From Microbacteriaceae bacterium (GTDB taxonomy: Bacteria; Actinomycetota; Actinomycetes; Actinomycetales; Microbacteriaceae), in NCBI GenBank assembly GCA_025352325.1, contig JANXTR010000021.1:38970-102969 (forward strand): 64,000 nt of DNA. The letters are read 5' to 3'. Under the pieces are notes generated by a model. It worked only from the letters and a program-made list of their open reading frames with translations. It was not told the origin of the DNA and ran no database searches. Below are positions 42,366 through 51,444 of this stretch, piece after piece; position 1 is the first letter of the stretch; each line of letters starts with the position of its first letter. Made by a program: the position numbers and the translations under genes.

Positions 42366-43373
42366 ATGGCCGCGAGGAGTGTTCGCGATGTCGCGCAGCA
42401 CGCCGGTGTCTCGGTCGGGACCGTCTCCAACGTGCTCAACCATCCCGAAAAGGTGCTCCCCGCCACCATCGTCCGGGTGCAGGAGTCGATCGACCAGCTC
42501 GGCTTCATCCGCAATGACGCTGCGCGCCAGCTTCGCGCCGGACGGTCGACGACCATCGGCCTGATCCTGCTGCAGGCCTCCAACCCCTTCTTCACCGAGG
42601 TGGCCCGCGGCGTGGAGGAGGGAGCGAGCAAGCTCGGCTTCTCGACGCTGCTTGGCAACAGCGCGCAAAGCCACCGCCGCGAACTCGCCTACCTCGAACT
42701 TTTCGAGCAGCAGCGCGTGCACGGCGTCCTGATCTCGCCGGTCGGCGACGTGACCGCGCGCCTCGACGGACTGCGCCGCACCGGGATCGCGGCCGTGCTC
42801 GTCGACCGCACCGGTGCGGGAAGCCACACCAGCTCGGTCTCCGTCGACGACGTCGCCGGCGGTCAGCTGGCTGTGGAGCACCTGATTGAGCAGGGCCGGC
42901 GCCGCATCGGCTTTCTCGGTGGTCGGTTCGAGTTCCGGCAGGTCACGGACCGGCTCGAGGGCGCTCGGCGGGCGGTGGCGGCTCATCCCGGCGTCACCCT
43001 CGAGGTGATCGAGGTCGACACTCTCGACGTGCTGGCCGGCCGTTCCGCCGGGGATCTGCTCCGCACGCGGGCCGCCGCCGATCGCCCGGACGGCATCTTC
43101 GCCGCGAACGACCTGCTCGCCGTCGGCGTGCTGCAGTCGCTCGTCATGCAGGGCGAGGTCCGCGTTCCGCAGGACATCGCCCTGATCGGCTACGACGACA
43201 TCGACTTCGCCAGCACGGCGGTCGTGCCGCTGTCGTCGATCCGCCAGCCGAGCGAGCGGATCGGCGCCACGGCACTCGGGATCCTGCTCGAGGAGGCCGA
43301 GGACTCGACGCTCGCCCCGCGGCAGGTCGTGTTCCAGCCGAGCCTGGTGGCTCGCACCTCCACGACCGGCTGA
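42366..43373 (+). CDS. LacI-family regulator, probable repressor of the rhamnose operon
   Basis: 335 residues. The ATG at 42366 is chosen for its GAGAGGAGG site and because the helix-turn-helix begins at once (SVRDVAQHAGVSVGTVSNVL). Hinge FIRNDAARQLRAGRSTT, effector domain with IGLILLQASNPFFTEVARGV, GVLISPVGD, SVDDVAGGQLAVEHL, FAANDLLAVGVLQSL and IALIGYDDIDFAS. Sites matching a single LacI operator stand before it and before rhaI. Confidence 0.88.
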   Translation: MAARSVRDVAQHAGVSVGTVSNVLNHPEKVLPATIVRVQESIDQLGFIRNDAARQLRAGRSTTIGLILLQASNPFFTEVARGVEEGASKLGFSTLLGNSAQSHRRELAYLELFEQQRVHGVLISPVGDVTARLDGLRRTGIAAVLVDRTGAGSHTSSVSVDDVAGGQLAVEHLIEQGRRRIGFLGGRFEFRQVTDRLEGARRAVAAHPGVTLEVIEVDTLDVLAGRSAGDLLRTRAAADRPDGIFAANDLLAVGVLQSLVMQGEVRVPQDIALIGYDDIDFASTAVVPLSSIRQPSERIGATALGILLEEAEDSTLAPRQVVFQPSLVARTSTTG

Positions 43374-43402
43374 CGGCCGCCAGCGCCCCCGTCGCGCAGG
43401 CG

Positions 43403-44686
43403 TTACCGGGCCTCGCGCACTCCGCGATGCTCGAGGTAGCCGTTCGAGAAGACCCCGGCCGGGTCCAGGCGCTCGAAGAGACCGCGTGCGTCGGCGAGAC
43501 GCGGGTGGACGCGGGCGAGAGTCGCGCCATCCACCGTGTTGACCTTGCCCCAGTGCGGCCGAGCATCGAACGGGGCCAGGGCCGCCTCGATGTCGGGCAG
43601 CAGGGCGTGCACGGCGTCGGGCTCGTTCTTCCAGGTGAAGTGGATCGCGAGCGTCGGCCGCTGGTAGGAGCCGCTGAGCCAGAGCTCGTCGGCCGCGGCG
43701 GTGCGCAGCTCGGTGATGTGCAGGTGGGGCGCGATGCGGTCGCCAAGCGCGCGAACGGCCCGCAGCGCGTCGGCCCCCTGGCGCCGGTCGACGAAGTACT
43801 CGGTCTGGATCTCGTCGCCCACGCTCGGAGTGCCGTCGAAGCGGAAGTGCGGAAGGCGCTCGTTCCACGGCCCGGGTGTCCCGTCGCCGGGCGTGGAGTT
43901 CTCGTCGTCGTCGCGGCCGAAGATGCTCAATCCGCTGAGCCGTGTCGCGCCATCCCATTCCTCGCTGACAGCGGGCGTGGTGTCGTCCTCGTCGTCGAGA
44001 CGCGTCTTGCGCACCGCGAGCCCCACGCGGTCCCCGAGCCAGTCGGTGAACAGGCTGACGCTGTACGCGGCCCCTGTCACCGCTTCGAGATCGCCGAGCA
44101 CCGCGTCCCAGGGGAGACCGCCGAAGACGTCCTGCCGCATCCGGAAGCTCGGTTCGATAGCGAGCGTCGTGCGCACGACGATCCCGTACGCGCCGAGTCC
44201 GACGACCATGCCATCGAAGTCGGGGTCGCCCTGTTGCACCGTGACGAGCGAGCCGTCCGCCGCGACATACTCGATCGCGCGCACCGCGGTCGAGAGCACG
44301 CCGAGCGCGTTGCCGGAGCCGTGGGTGCCGGTTGCCGCGGCCCCACCCACCGAGATGTGCGGGAGCGAGCCCATGTTGTGCAGCGCCCAGCCGTGCTGCT
44401 CGAGCCAGATGGCGAGAGCCCCGTACCGGATGCCGCTGCCGACCGTGACCGTGCCGGCGACCTCGTCGATCACCGGGTCGGGGTCGATCGCGATGACCGT
44501 GATCAGCGTGCCGGTGGTGTCGGCGATCCCGTTGAAGGAGTGGCGCGTGCCCAGCGCCCGCACCTCCCCGCCCGCGCCCGCCGCGTCGGCGACGACCTGC
44601 TGGACCTCGCCGACGTTGCCCGCCTCGATGATCCGAGGTGCGGTGAAGGTGTACGTGCCTGCCCAGGTGTGTCCGACGTCGCTCAC
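43403..44686 (-). CDS. Alditol oxidase-like FAD-linked oxidase
   Basis: 427 residues from the GTG of VSDVGHTWAGTYTF. VAO-type FAD domain with RALGTRHSFNGIADTTGTL (the histidine of such a motif carries covalent FAD in alditol oxidase) and GGAAATGTHGSGNALG. C-terminal ALO-type domain with HWGKVN near residue 385. Similar to actinomycete AldO and to D-arabinono-1,4-lactone oxidases; expected to oxidise a polyol or aldonolactone with O2. Monocistronic, convergent with the LacI gene. Confidence 0.82.
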   Translation of the reverse strand: MSDVGHTWAGTYTFTAPRIIEAGNVGEVQQVVADAAGAGGEVRALGTRHSFNGIADTTGTLITVIAIDPDPVIDEVAGTVTVGSGIRYGALAIWLEQHGWALHNMGSLPHISVGGAAATGTHGSGNALGVLSTAVRAIEYVAADGSLVTVQQGDPDFDGMVVGLGAYGIVVRTTLAIEPSFRMRQDVFGGLPWDAVLGDLEAVTGAAYSVSLFTDWLGDRVGLAVRKTRLDDEDDTTPAVSEEWDGATRLSGLSIFGRDDDENSTPGDGTPGPWNERLPHFRFDGTPSVGDEIQTEYFVDRRQGADALRAVRALGDRIAPHLHITELRTAAADELWLSGSYQRPTLAIHFTWKNEPDAVHALLPDIEAALAPFDARPHWGKVNTVDGATLARVHPRLADARGLFERLDPAGVFSNGYLEHRGVREAR

Positions 44687-44778
44687 ATCGTTCAGCCTGT
44701 CACGCCCGCCATGGCACCGCGACCTCGCTGGTCTCTGAGCGACCCTCACTGGGCCGAATCATCCACCAGGAGGCTTCC

Positions 44779-44978
44779 GTGTTCCATCTGATCACCTCAC
44801 TCACCGACGATCTCATCGCGACGCAGAACACTGCCAACTCTGGTGCGAGGTCGGCGCGGCCTTCGGCAACGGCGGCGGGTTCAGCTTCTTCCTGCTCTGG
44901 CTGCTCGCCTTCATCGGCTTCTGCATCGTCGGCTACGGTTCCTCGGTCTACCGGGGCCCGGCCCGCATCACCGCGTAA
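44779..44978 (+). pseudogene. Small single-pass membrane protein gene with an apparent frameshift
   Basis: A strong AGGAGG precedes a GTG starting FHLITSLTDDLIATQNTAN. In another frame the sequence then continues CEVGAAFGNGGGFSFFLLWL and LAFIGFCIVGYGSSVYRGPA to a TAA at 44976. Joined, these give a coherent protein of about 65 residues with one membrane segment. The first frame instead reads into a Ser/Ala-rich stretch with no family features. Either a frameshift mutation, a sequencing error, or chance; the matching halves favour a real gene with one indel near 44840. Confidence 0.5.
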
Positions 44979-45051
44979 ACACCTCGCACCTCGAGCGGCG
45001 GCGTACCCTCAGGGGCGGCCGCCGTTCCGCGATCCGGGTTAGCGTGAGCGC

Positions 45052-45969
45052 ATGGCTATCGAAGACGTCGTGGTTCCCGATCTGACCGGAAAGCTCGCGA
45101 TCGTCACCGGCGCGAACAGCGGACTCGGACTCGGACTGACCGGGCGACTGGCGGCCGCGGGCGCGGAGGTCGTGATGGCGGTGCGCAACCTCGAGAAGGG
45201 CGACGCCGCCCGGAACGAGGTGCTGGCCGCGCACCCGGCGGCGCAGCTCCGGCTCGAGCGGATCGACCTGGCGTCGCTCGCCAGCGTGGCCGAGTTCGCC
45301 GACCGCCTGACGGCGCAGGGCCGCCCGGTCGACATCCTGCTCAACAACGCCGGCATCATGATGCCGCCCGAGCGCGAAACTACCGCTGACGGTTATGAGC
45401 TTCAGTTTGAGAGCAACTACCTGGGCCACTACGCGCTGACGGCGCAGTTGCTCCCTCTGCTGCGTGCGGCGGCGGCGCCCCGCGTCACCTCGCTGAGCAG
45501 CTTCATGGCCTATTTCGGCCGCTACGACTGGGCCGACCTGCAAAGCGAGAAGTACTCACCGGTGCGCTCGTACGGACTGTCAAAGCTTGCGATGCTGTCG
45601 TTCGCGCGCGAACTACAGGCCCGCAGCGACGCGAACGGCTGGGGCCTGCTCAGCGACGCCGCGCATCCGGGGTTCACGCGCACCAACCTGCAGACGACCG
45701 GTCCGCGCCTGGGCAAGGCGCCGCGCCCGCCGAAGACCTACCGCCGCACACCGTTCTGGCAGCTGGTCGACACCGGCATCCTGCCCGCCCTCTACGCCGC
45801 CACGAGCCCGGATGCCGCGCCCTCCGGCTACTACGGACCCGCCGGCTTCCTCGGCCTGACCGGAGCCTCGCACCCGGCGCGGGAGCCCAAGGCCGCGCGG
45901 AACGCCGCAAACGCCGCACGTCTTTTCGACGAATCAGCCAGATTGAGTGGCGTGACGTTCGGAGGCTGA
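45052..45969 (+). CDS. SDR oxidoreductase (retinol-dehydrogenase-like)
   Basis: 305 residues. [21 protein letters not shown] nucleotide loop in parts, [59 protein letters not shown] and YGLSKLAML catalytic Tyr/Lys. The N-terminal and C-terminal layout matches the long SDR group that contains retinol and protochlorophyllide-type dehydrogenases; actinomycete members lack known substrates. Monocistronic. Confidence 0.85.
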   Translation: MAIEDVVVPDLTGKLAIVTGANSGLGLGLTGRLAAAGAEVVMAVRNLEKGDAARNEVLAAHPAAQLRLERIDLASLASVAEFADRLTAQGRPVDILLNNAGIMMPPERETTADGYELQFESNYLGHYALTAQLLPLLRAAAAPRVTSLSSFMAYFGRYDWADLQSEKYSPVRSYGLSKLAMLSFARELQARSDANGWGLLSDAAHPGFTRTNLQTTGPRLGKAPRPPKTYRRTPFWQLVDTGILPALYAATSPDAAPSGYYGPAGFLGLTGASHPAREPKAARNAANAARLFDESARLSGVTFGG

Positions 45970-46128
45970 CTCGGCGCGCTTCCGGTCTCATCGACAAGAG
46001 CGGCTTCTCGACGGGCGCTTCACGACGCCATAGCACGTCGCCGACCCGGTTCTCCTGCTGGCGACCCGTCGAGTCGGCATCGTGACCGGCTCCGACGTCA
46101 CGATCGCCGGTGGACCGGTGGAGGGGCC

Positions 46129-46992
46129 TTAGCTGCGTCGAGCGCCGGTCGTCGTCGTCCGCAGCCGATACAGGCTGGTCGTGGCGGTGATGTAGAGGTC
46201 GTGGCCGTCCACACCGCCGAAGCAGACGTTGGCCACCGTCTCGGGCACCGGGAACTTCGCCAGCACCGCACCATCCGTTCCCAGCACCTGGACCGAGTCC
46301 CCGCTCGAGGTCCAGACCCGACCATCGACGTCGACCCGGAATCCATCGCTGGCACCCGGGCGCACGGCTGCGAACGACCGCCCGGAACCGGCCGCGACGC
46401 GACCGTCGACCACGTCGTAGACCCGGATGTCGAGCGGCCCGGAGGTGTCGGCCACATAGAGCAGCGACTCGTCGGGCGAGAAGGCGAGCCCGTTCGGATG
46501 CACCATGTCGGTGATCTCCGCGCGCAGTTCGCCGGTGCGCTCGTCGAAGCGGAACACGAAACAGCCGCCGTACTCCTGCTCACCGGGGTGCCCCTCACGC
46601 CCATCGGCGCCCAGGCCGTATGGCGGATCCGTGAACCAGAGCGCCCCGTCCGAGCCGACGACGATGTCGTTGGGGGAGTTGAACCGCCTGCCCTCGAAGC
46701 GGTCGACGATCGAGGTGACGAGGCCGCCGGCATCCCGTTCGACGCGGCGCAGGCCGTGTGAGCACTGAACGACGTCGCCGGCGAGATCGAGGGTTCGACC
46801 GTTCACGTACTCGACCTCGCGCGCGTACTCCGAGACCTCGCCGGTGGCCGCGTCGTACTCGAGGATCCGGTTGCCGACCACGTCGCTCCAGCGCAGCCGG
46901 GCGGTGGTCGGGATCCACGCGGGCCCCTCGCTCCACGTCGCGCCCGTCCAGAGGCGTTCGAGCGAGGCCGGATCGGCGAGTTCGGATGTCAT
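46129..46992 (-). CDS. SMP-30/gluconolactonase-family lactonase
   Basis: 287 residues, six-bladed propeller. Metal residues are in TGATWSEGPAWIP (Glu), RRFNSPNDIVVGSDGALWF (Asn), VHPNGLAFSPDE (Asn) and GASDGFRVDVDGRVW (Asp). Hydrolyses sugar-1,4/1,5-lactones. It follows an AKR by 11 bp on the same strand, so sugar oxidation followed by lactone opening is a likely joint role. Confidence 0.88.
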   Translation of the reverse strand: MTSELADPASLERLWTGATWSEGPAWIPTTARLRWSDVVGNRILEYDAATGEVSEYAREVEYVNGRTLDLAGDVVQCSHGLRRVERDAGGLVTSIVDRFEGRRFNSPNDIVVGSDGALWFTDPPYGLGADGREGHPGEQEYGGCFVFRFDERTGELRAEITDMVHPNGLAFSPDESLLYVADTSGPLDIRVYDVVDGRVAAGSGRSFAAVRPGASDGFRVDVDGRVWTSSGDSVQVLGTDGAVLAKFPVPETVANVCFGGVDGHDLYITATTSLYRLRTTTTGARRS

Positions 46993-47003
46993 CGTGCAGC
47001 CTC

Positions 47004-47897
47004 TCAGTCGGTCGGCGACGGCGGCGGGTCGCCCAGCTCGTCGAGCGCCTCCCAGAATCCGGCGGGGATCGAGGCGCCGAGCAGTCCGGGAAGTTCGTCC
47101 AGACGCTGTTGCGAGTAGATGCCCACGACCGTCGAATGGATGCGCGGCTCGAGCATCGAGAAGCGCAGGGCGGCGGCCGCGATGTTGACGCCCGCCTCCG
47201 TGCAGAGGGCGCGCACGGCATCCAGGTGGGTCAGGAACTCGGCCGAGGCGGGCTGATAGGCGTAGCTGTCGCCCCGGAAGGTCGATCCGGCCAGGATGCC
47301 GCCGCCGAACGGTGCCGCATTGAAGACCGTCATACCGCGCTCGGTCGCCAGCGTCAGGATCGTCTCGGCCGTGCGATCCACCAGGGTCCAGCGATTGTGG
47401 CTCAGGACCACGTCGAACACGTCGGTGCGGATGTACTCCTCGACGAGCCCGTGCTCGCCGGCCGCGATGCCGATCGCGCCGACACGCCCCTCCTCGCGCA
47501 GGCGGAAGAGCGCCTCGACCGGTCCGCCCTTCGCCATCCCCTCGGACACGCTGATTGTGTAGGGATCGTGCAGGTGGTAGAGCGGCAGGGTGTCGAGCCC
47601 GAGCCGCGCGGTCGTCTCGTCGAAGGAGCGCAGCAGCCGGTCTCCGTCGAAGGCGCCGGTCTCGGGGTCCTGGTCGGCCTTCGAGAAGACCACCTTGTTC
47701 TTCGGAAGCCCTCCGGCGGCGGCGATCGCCTCGCCGAGCAGCTGCTCCGAGCGGCCCAACGCGTAGTTGTTGCCGGTGTCGAGCTGCCGGAACGGCGAGG
47801 CGAGGAGCGAGGCGGCCAGGGCCTCATCCGCGCCCGGCCGCTTGCCGAGACCTGACGTTCCGACGGTGATGGGTTCCAGAGCGCTGCGGTCGAACAT
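47004..47897 (-). CDS. Aldo-keto reductase (aldose 1-dehydrogenase-like)
   Basis: 297 residues from the ATG of MFDRSALEPITVGTSGLGKR. FRQLDTGNNYALGRSEQLLG (Asp/Tyr), VVFSKADQDPETG (Lys) and LPLYHLHDPYTI (His). Related to D-threo-aldose dehydrogenase-like reductases. The adjacent lactonase supports oxidation of an aldose to its lactone. Divergent from the ATP-grasp operon. Confidence 0.83.
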   Translation of the reverse strand: MFDRSALEPITVGTSGLGKRPGADEALAASLLASPFRQLDTGNNYALGRSEQLLGEAIAAAGGLPKNKVVFSKADQDPETGAFDGDRLLRSFDETTARLGLDTLPLYHLHDPYTISVSEGMAKGGPVEALFRLREEGRVGAIGIAAGEHGLVEEYIRTDVFDVVLSHNRWTLVDRTAETILTLATERGMTVFNAAPFGGGILAGSTFRGDSYAYQPASAEFLTHLDAVRALCTEAGVNIAAAALRFSMLEPRIHSTVVGIYSQQRLDELPGLLGASIPAGFWEALDELGDPPPSPTD

Positions 47898-47957
47898 GGT
47901 GCAAGTACAGCACGCGACGGAAACACCCGCGCAACATGTCGTCAGTAGAGTCACAAC

Positions 47958-49592
47958 ATGGGCGACCTATTCGACGGTTACGGCTCGGTCGCGACGAAGC
48001 GACAAGGGGCCCCGGCCTGGGATGAGATGTTCGCCGACACGACGGCGGCGAACTCCGAGAGCGCCCGCGATGCATACAAAGAGATCCACAGTGCGCTCGC
48101 CCGGATGACGCAGGACGAGCTCCGCGGACGCACCGAGGCCCTCGCCAGCTCTTATCTCGCGCAGGGTGTCACCTTCGACTTCGCCGGCGAGGAGCGCCCG
48201 TTCCCGCTCGACGCCGTGCCGCGCGTCATCGAGCAGTCCGAGTGGGCGGTCGTCGAATCCGGTGTGAAGCAGCGCGTGCGCGCGCTCGAGGCCTTCCTGG
48301 CCGACGTCTACGGAAAGCAGCAGGCCGTGCTCGACGGGGTCATCCCGGCGCGGCTGATCAGCTCGTCCAGCCACTTCCACCGCGAGGCGGCCGGGATCGT
48401 CAGTGCGAACGGCGTGCGCATCCAGGTCTCGGGTATCGACCTCATCCGCGACGAGACGGGCACCTGGCGGGTGCTCGAGGACAACGTGCGGGTGCCGTCC
48501 GGCGTGAGCTACGTCATCTCGAACCGCCGGGTCATGGCGCAGACCCTGCCCGAGCTGTTCATGTCGATGCGAGTGCGACCGGTCGGCGACTACCCGCAGC
48601 GACTGCTGCAGTCGCTGCGGGCATCCGCTCCCGAGGGCGTGGACGACCCGACGATCGTCGTGCTCACCCCCGGCGTCTACAACTCGGCGTACTTCGAGCA
48701 CACCCTGCTGGCCCGCCTGATGGGCGTCGAGCTCGTCGAGGGCCGCGACCTGTTCTGCAGCGGCGGCAAGGTGTGGATGCGCACCACCGCCGGCCCCACC
48801 CGAGTCGACGTCATCTACCGCCGGGTCGACGACGAGTTCCTCGACCCACTGCAGTTCCGCGCGGACTCCATGCTCGGCTCGCCGGGACTCATGCTGGCGG
48901 CCCGCCTCGGCAACGTCACGATCGCGAACGCGATCGGCAACGGCGTCGCCGACGACAAGCTCGTGTATACGTACCTGCCCGACCTGATCCGCTACTACCT
49001 CTCGGAGGAGCCGATCATCGCCAACGTCGACACCTGGCGTCTCGAGGAGCCGGGGGCGCTCGAGGAGGTGCTCGACCGACTCGACGAGCTCGTCGTGAAG
49101 CCGGTCGACGGCTCGGGCGGCAAGGGTCTCGTCGTCGGGCCCGACGCCACGAAGCAGGAGCTCGACGAGCTCGCCGCGCGCTTGCGCAAGGACCCGCGCG
49201 GCTGGATCGCGCAGCCTGTGGTGCAGCTCTCGACGATTCCCACGCTGGTCGAGGATGGGATGAGGCCACGGCACGCCGACCTCCGCCCCTTCGCCGTCAA
49301 CGACGGAACGGATGTCTGGGTCCTCCCGGGTGGCCTCACCCGCGTTGCGCTCCCCGAGGGCCAGCTCGTCGTCAACAGCTCGCAGGGCGGCGGCTCGAAA
49401 GACACCTGGATCGTCGGCCACGAGCCGCTGCACACCAGCGACCACAACATCCAGGGTCTCGTCGCCGACCAGGCCGCGATCACCACCTCGATGCCGATCA
49501 TCGTGGAGGGGCACCGTCCCGACCAGCATCCCGAGGACGACAACCGCCAGGACCAGCAGGGGCAGCAGCAACAGCAGGGCGGAGAGTCCTGA
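47958..49592 (+). CDS. Circularly permuted ATP-grasp protein
   Basis: 544 residues. The core is the DUF404/DUF407 circularly permuted ATP-grasp (SSSHFHREAAGIVSANGVRI, GIDLIRDETGTWRVLEDN, VPSGVSYVISNRRVM, VKPVDGSGGKGLVVGPDA, RGWIAQPVVQLSTIPTLVED). ATP-grasp enzymes form carboxylate-amine or carboxylate-thiol bonds, so a peptide ligase is inferred. The C-terminus ends in a Gln-rich tail (about 20 residues) outside the domain. First gene of a coupled trio with alpha-E and transglutaminase proteins. Confidence 0.88.
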   Translation: MGDLFDGYGSVATKRQGAPAWDEMFADTTAANSESARDAYKEIHSALARMTQDELRGRTEALASSYLAQGVTFDFAGEERPFPLDAVPRVIEQSEWAVVESGVKQRVRALEAFLADVYGKQQAVLDGVIPARLISSSSHFHREAAGIVSANGVRIQVSGIDLIRDETGTWRVLEDNVRVPSGVSYVISNRRVMAQTLPELFMSMRVRPVGDYPQRLLQSLRASAPEGVDDPTIVVLTPGVYNSAYFEHTLLARLMGVELVEGRDLFCSGGKVWMRTTAGPTRVDVIYRRVDDEFLDPLQFRADSMLGSPGLMLAARLGNVTIANAIGNGVADDKLVYTYLPDLIRYYLSEEPIIANVDTWRLEEPGALEEVLDRLDELVVKPVDGSGGKGLVVGPDATKQELDELAARLRKDPRGWIAQPVVQLSTIPTLVEDGMRPRHADLRPFAVNDGTDVWVLPGGLTRVALPEGQLVVNSSQGGGSKDTWIVGHEPLHTSDHNIQGLVADQAAITTSMPIIVEGHRPDQHPEDDNRQDQQGQQQQQGGES

Positions 49593-50521
49593 TGCTCTCG
49601 CGGATCGCCGAAAGCCTCTTCTGGATCGGCCGCTACATCGAGCGTTCCGACGGCACCGCGCGCATCCTCGACGTGCACCTGCAGCTGCTGCTCGAGGACC
49701 CCTGGATCGAGGAGAACCTCGCCTGCCGCTCGCTGCTCAGCGTGATGGGAACCGAGGTGGAGGACGACCACTCGGTGTCCCGGGCCGACGTGCTGGCTCT
49801 GCTGGCCGTCGATCGCAACCAGCCGGCATCCATCGCGTACTCCCTGGCCGCCGCCCGAGAGAATGCGCGCCGCGCCCGTGAGGTGGTGAGCACCGAGCTG
49901 TGGGAGGTGCTCAACACGACCCGCGCCCGGATGCCGCGCAAGGTCGCCACCGACAAGGTGCACGAGTTCTTCGCCTGGGTGCGCGAACGGTCGGCGCTCG
50001 CCGTGGGGATCATCGAGTCCTCGGCGAGCCGCGACGAGGCGTACAGCTTCTTCACCCTCGGGCGCTCGATCGAGCGTGCCGACATGACGGCGCGGCTGCT
50101 CGCGACCCGGTCGTTGACCGAGGCGTCCGGCCCGTCGTGGACGACGATCCTGCGGTCGGTGGGGGCGTACGAGGCGTACCTCCGGACCTACCGCGGCGTG
50201 CCCAGCGCCCGAAACGCCGCCGAGTTCCTGCTGCTTGATCGGCTGTTCCCGCGCAGCATCCTGTTCTCGGTCACACGTGCCGAACAGTGCCTGCGCGAGC
50301 TCGGGCCGCGCTCCGACCGCGTCGGCGTGACCGACCAGGCGCAGCGGCTGCTCGGGCAGATCCGCAGCGAGCTCGAATACCGCCCGATCGCCGACATCAT
50401 CGAGGATCTCCCCACCCACATGGACAACGTGCAGCTCGCGTCGACCGCCGCCAGCGAGGCGATCCGCCAGCGTTACTTCCCGACCAACGCGGCGCCCAGC
50501 TGGATGGGGGAGAACTCGTGA
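49592..50521 (+). CDS. Alpha-E domain protein
   Basis: 309 residues, all-helical. The signature opening MLSRIAESLFWIGRYIERSD, the pair of acidic motifs (RENARRAREVVSTELWEVLN, SIERADMTARLLATRS) and the final MDNVQLASTAASEAIRQRYF define the DUF403/alpha-E family. Its biochemical role is not known; it always travels with the ATP-grasp and transglutaminase partners. ATG shares one base with the upstream stop (TGATG). Confidence 0.9.
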   Translation: MLSRIAESLFWIGRYIERSDGTARILDVHLQLLLEDPWIEENLACRSLLSVMGTEVEDDHSVSRADVLALLAVDRNQPASIAYSLAAARENARRAREVVSTELWEVLNTTRARMPRKVATDKVHEFFAWVRERSALAVGIIESSASRDEAYSFFTLGRSIERADMTARLLATRSLTEASGPSWTTILRSVGAYEAYLRTYRGVPSARNAAEFLLLDRLFPRSILFSVTRAEQCLRELGPRSDRVGVTDQAQRLLGQIRSELEYRPIADIIEDLPTHMDNVQLASTAASEAIRQRYFPTNAAPSWMGENS

Positions 50522-51363
50522 ACCGGCTCCGCATCCGGCACGAGACCGGCTTCCATTACGACGGCGAGGTCACCGCGTCGTACAACGAGGCGCGGATGCT
50601 GCCGATGAGCGCCGACAGCCAGCTGGTGCTCTACAGCAACCTCGAGATCCTACCGATCTCGAGCCACCACAGCTACACGGACTACTGGGGAACGCGGGTG
50701 TCCTCCTTCGAGGTGCTCACGCCCCACCGCGACCTGTCGCTCGCGGCGACCAGTCTCGTCGAGGTGCGGCCGCGCGAGCATCCTCAGCACAAGCTCACCT
50801 GGGAGACGCTTGCCGATCAGATCGAGACGGCGACCGAGTTCGTCGAGCAGCTCGGTCAGACCGGTCGGACGCAGCCACCCGACGAGCTCGTGGAGCTCGC
50901 CCGCGCGGCATTCGCGAAGGCCGACTCGCCCTGCGCGACCGCCCTGGCGATCTGCCAGGAGGTCGGCGACCGCATCGAGTACATGCCCGGCTCGACCAGC
51001 GTCCACACGACCGCGCGCGAAGCCTGGGACAAAAAGAAGGGCGTCTGCCAGGACATCACGCACCTGACGATCGGCGCCCTGCGCTCGGTCGGCATCCCCG
51101 CGCGATATGTCAGCGGCTACCTGCATCCGAAGCCGGATGCCGCGATCGGCGAGACCGTCGTCGGCGAGTCCCACGCATGGGTCGAGTGGTTCTGCGGCGA
51201 CTGGCGCGGATTCGACCCCACCAACCTGATCGACATCGGTGACCGCCACGTGGCCGTCGGCCGTGGCCGCGACTACAACGATGTCGCCCCGCTGCGCGGC
51301 GTGTACGCCGGCCCCTACGCGAGCAAGCTGTTCGTCTCGGTGGAGATCACGCGCGAGGCGTAG
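50518..51363 (+). CDS. Transglutaminase-like cysteine peptidase
   Basis: 281 residues from GTG (GTGA overlap). N-terminal DUF4357-like/bacterial transglutaminase N-domain (NRLRIRHETGFHYDGEVTAS, YNEARMLPM) and a catalytic triad: Cys177 in KKGVCQDITHL, His219 in GESHAWVEWF, Asp233 in GFDPTNLIDIG. No signal peptide, so cytoplasmic. Proposed to cleave or transfer on a peptide made by the ATP-grasp partner. Confidence 0.92.
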   Translation: MNRLRIRHETGFHYDGEVTASYNEARMLPMSADSQLVLYSNLEILPISSHHSYTDYWGTRVSSFEVLTPHRDLSLAATSLVEVRPREHPQHKLTWETLADQIETATEFVEQLGQTGRTQPPDELVELARAAFAKADSPCATALAICQEVGDRIEYMPGSTSVHTTAREAWDKKKGVCQDITHLTIGALRSVGIPARYVSGYLHPKPDAAIGETVVGESHAWVEWFCGDWRGFDPTNLIDIGDRHVAVGRGRDYNDVAPLRGVYAGPYASKLFVSVEITREA

Positions 51364-51444
51364 CCGCGGGTCGCTGTGACGGCGGCGAGTGGTCCCACTT
51401 GGCACCCCTCGAGGTCACCAGTTCGTCATCCGCGACCACTCGGT

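Noticed and set aside
47967..49571. 534-codon minus-strand frame over the ATP-grasp gene
   Set aside because: Antisense shadow; the plus-strand gene is firmly identified and coupled with its partners.
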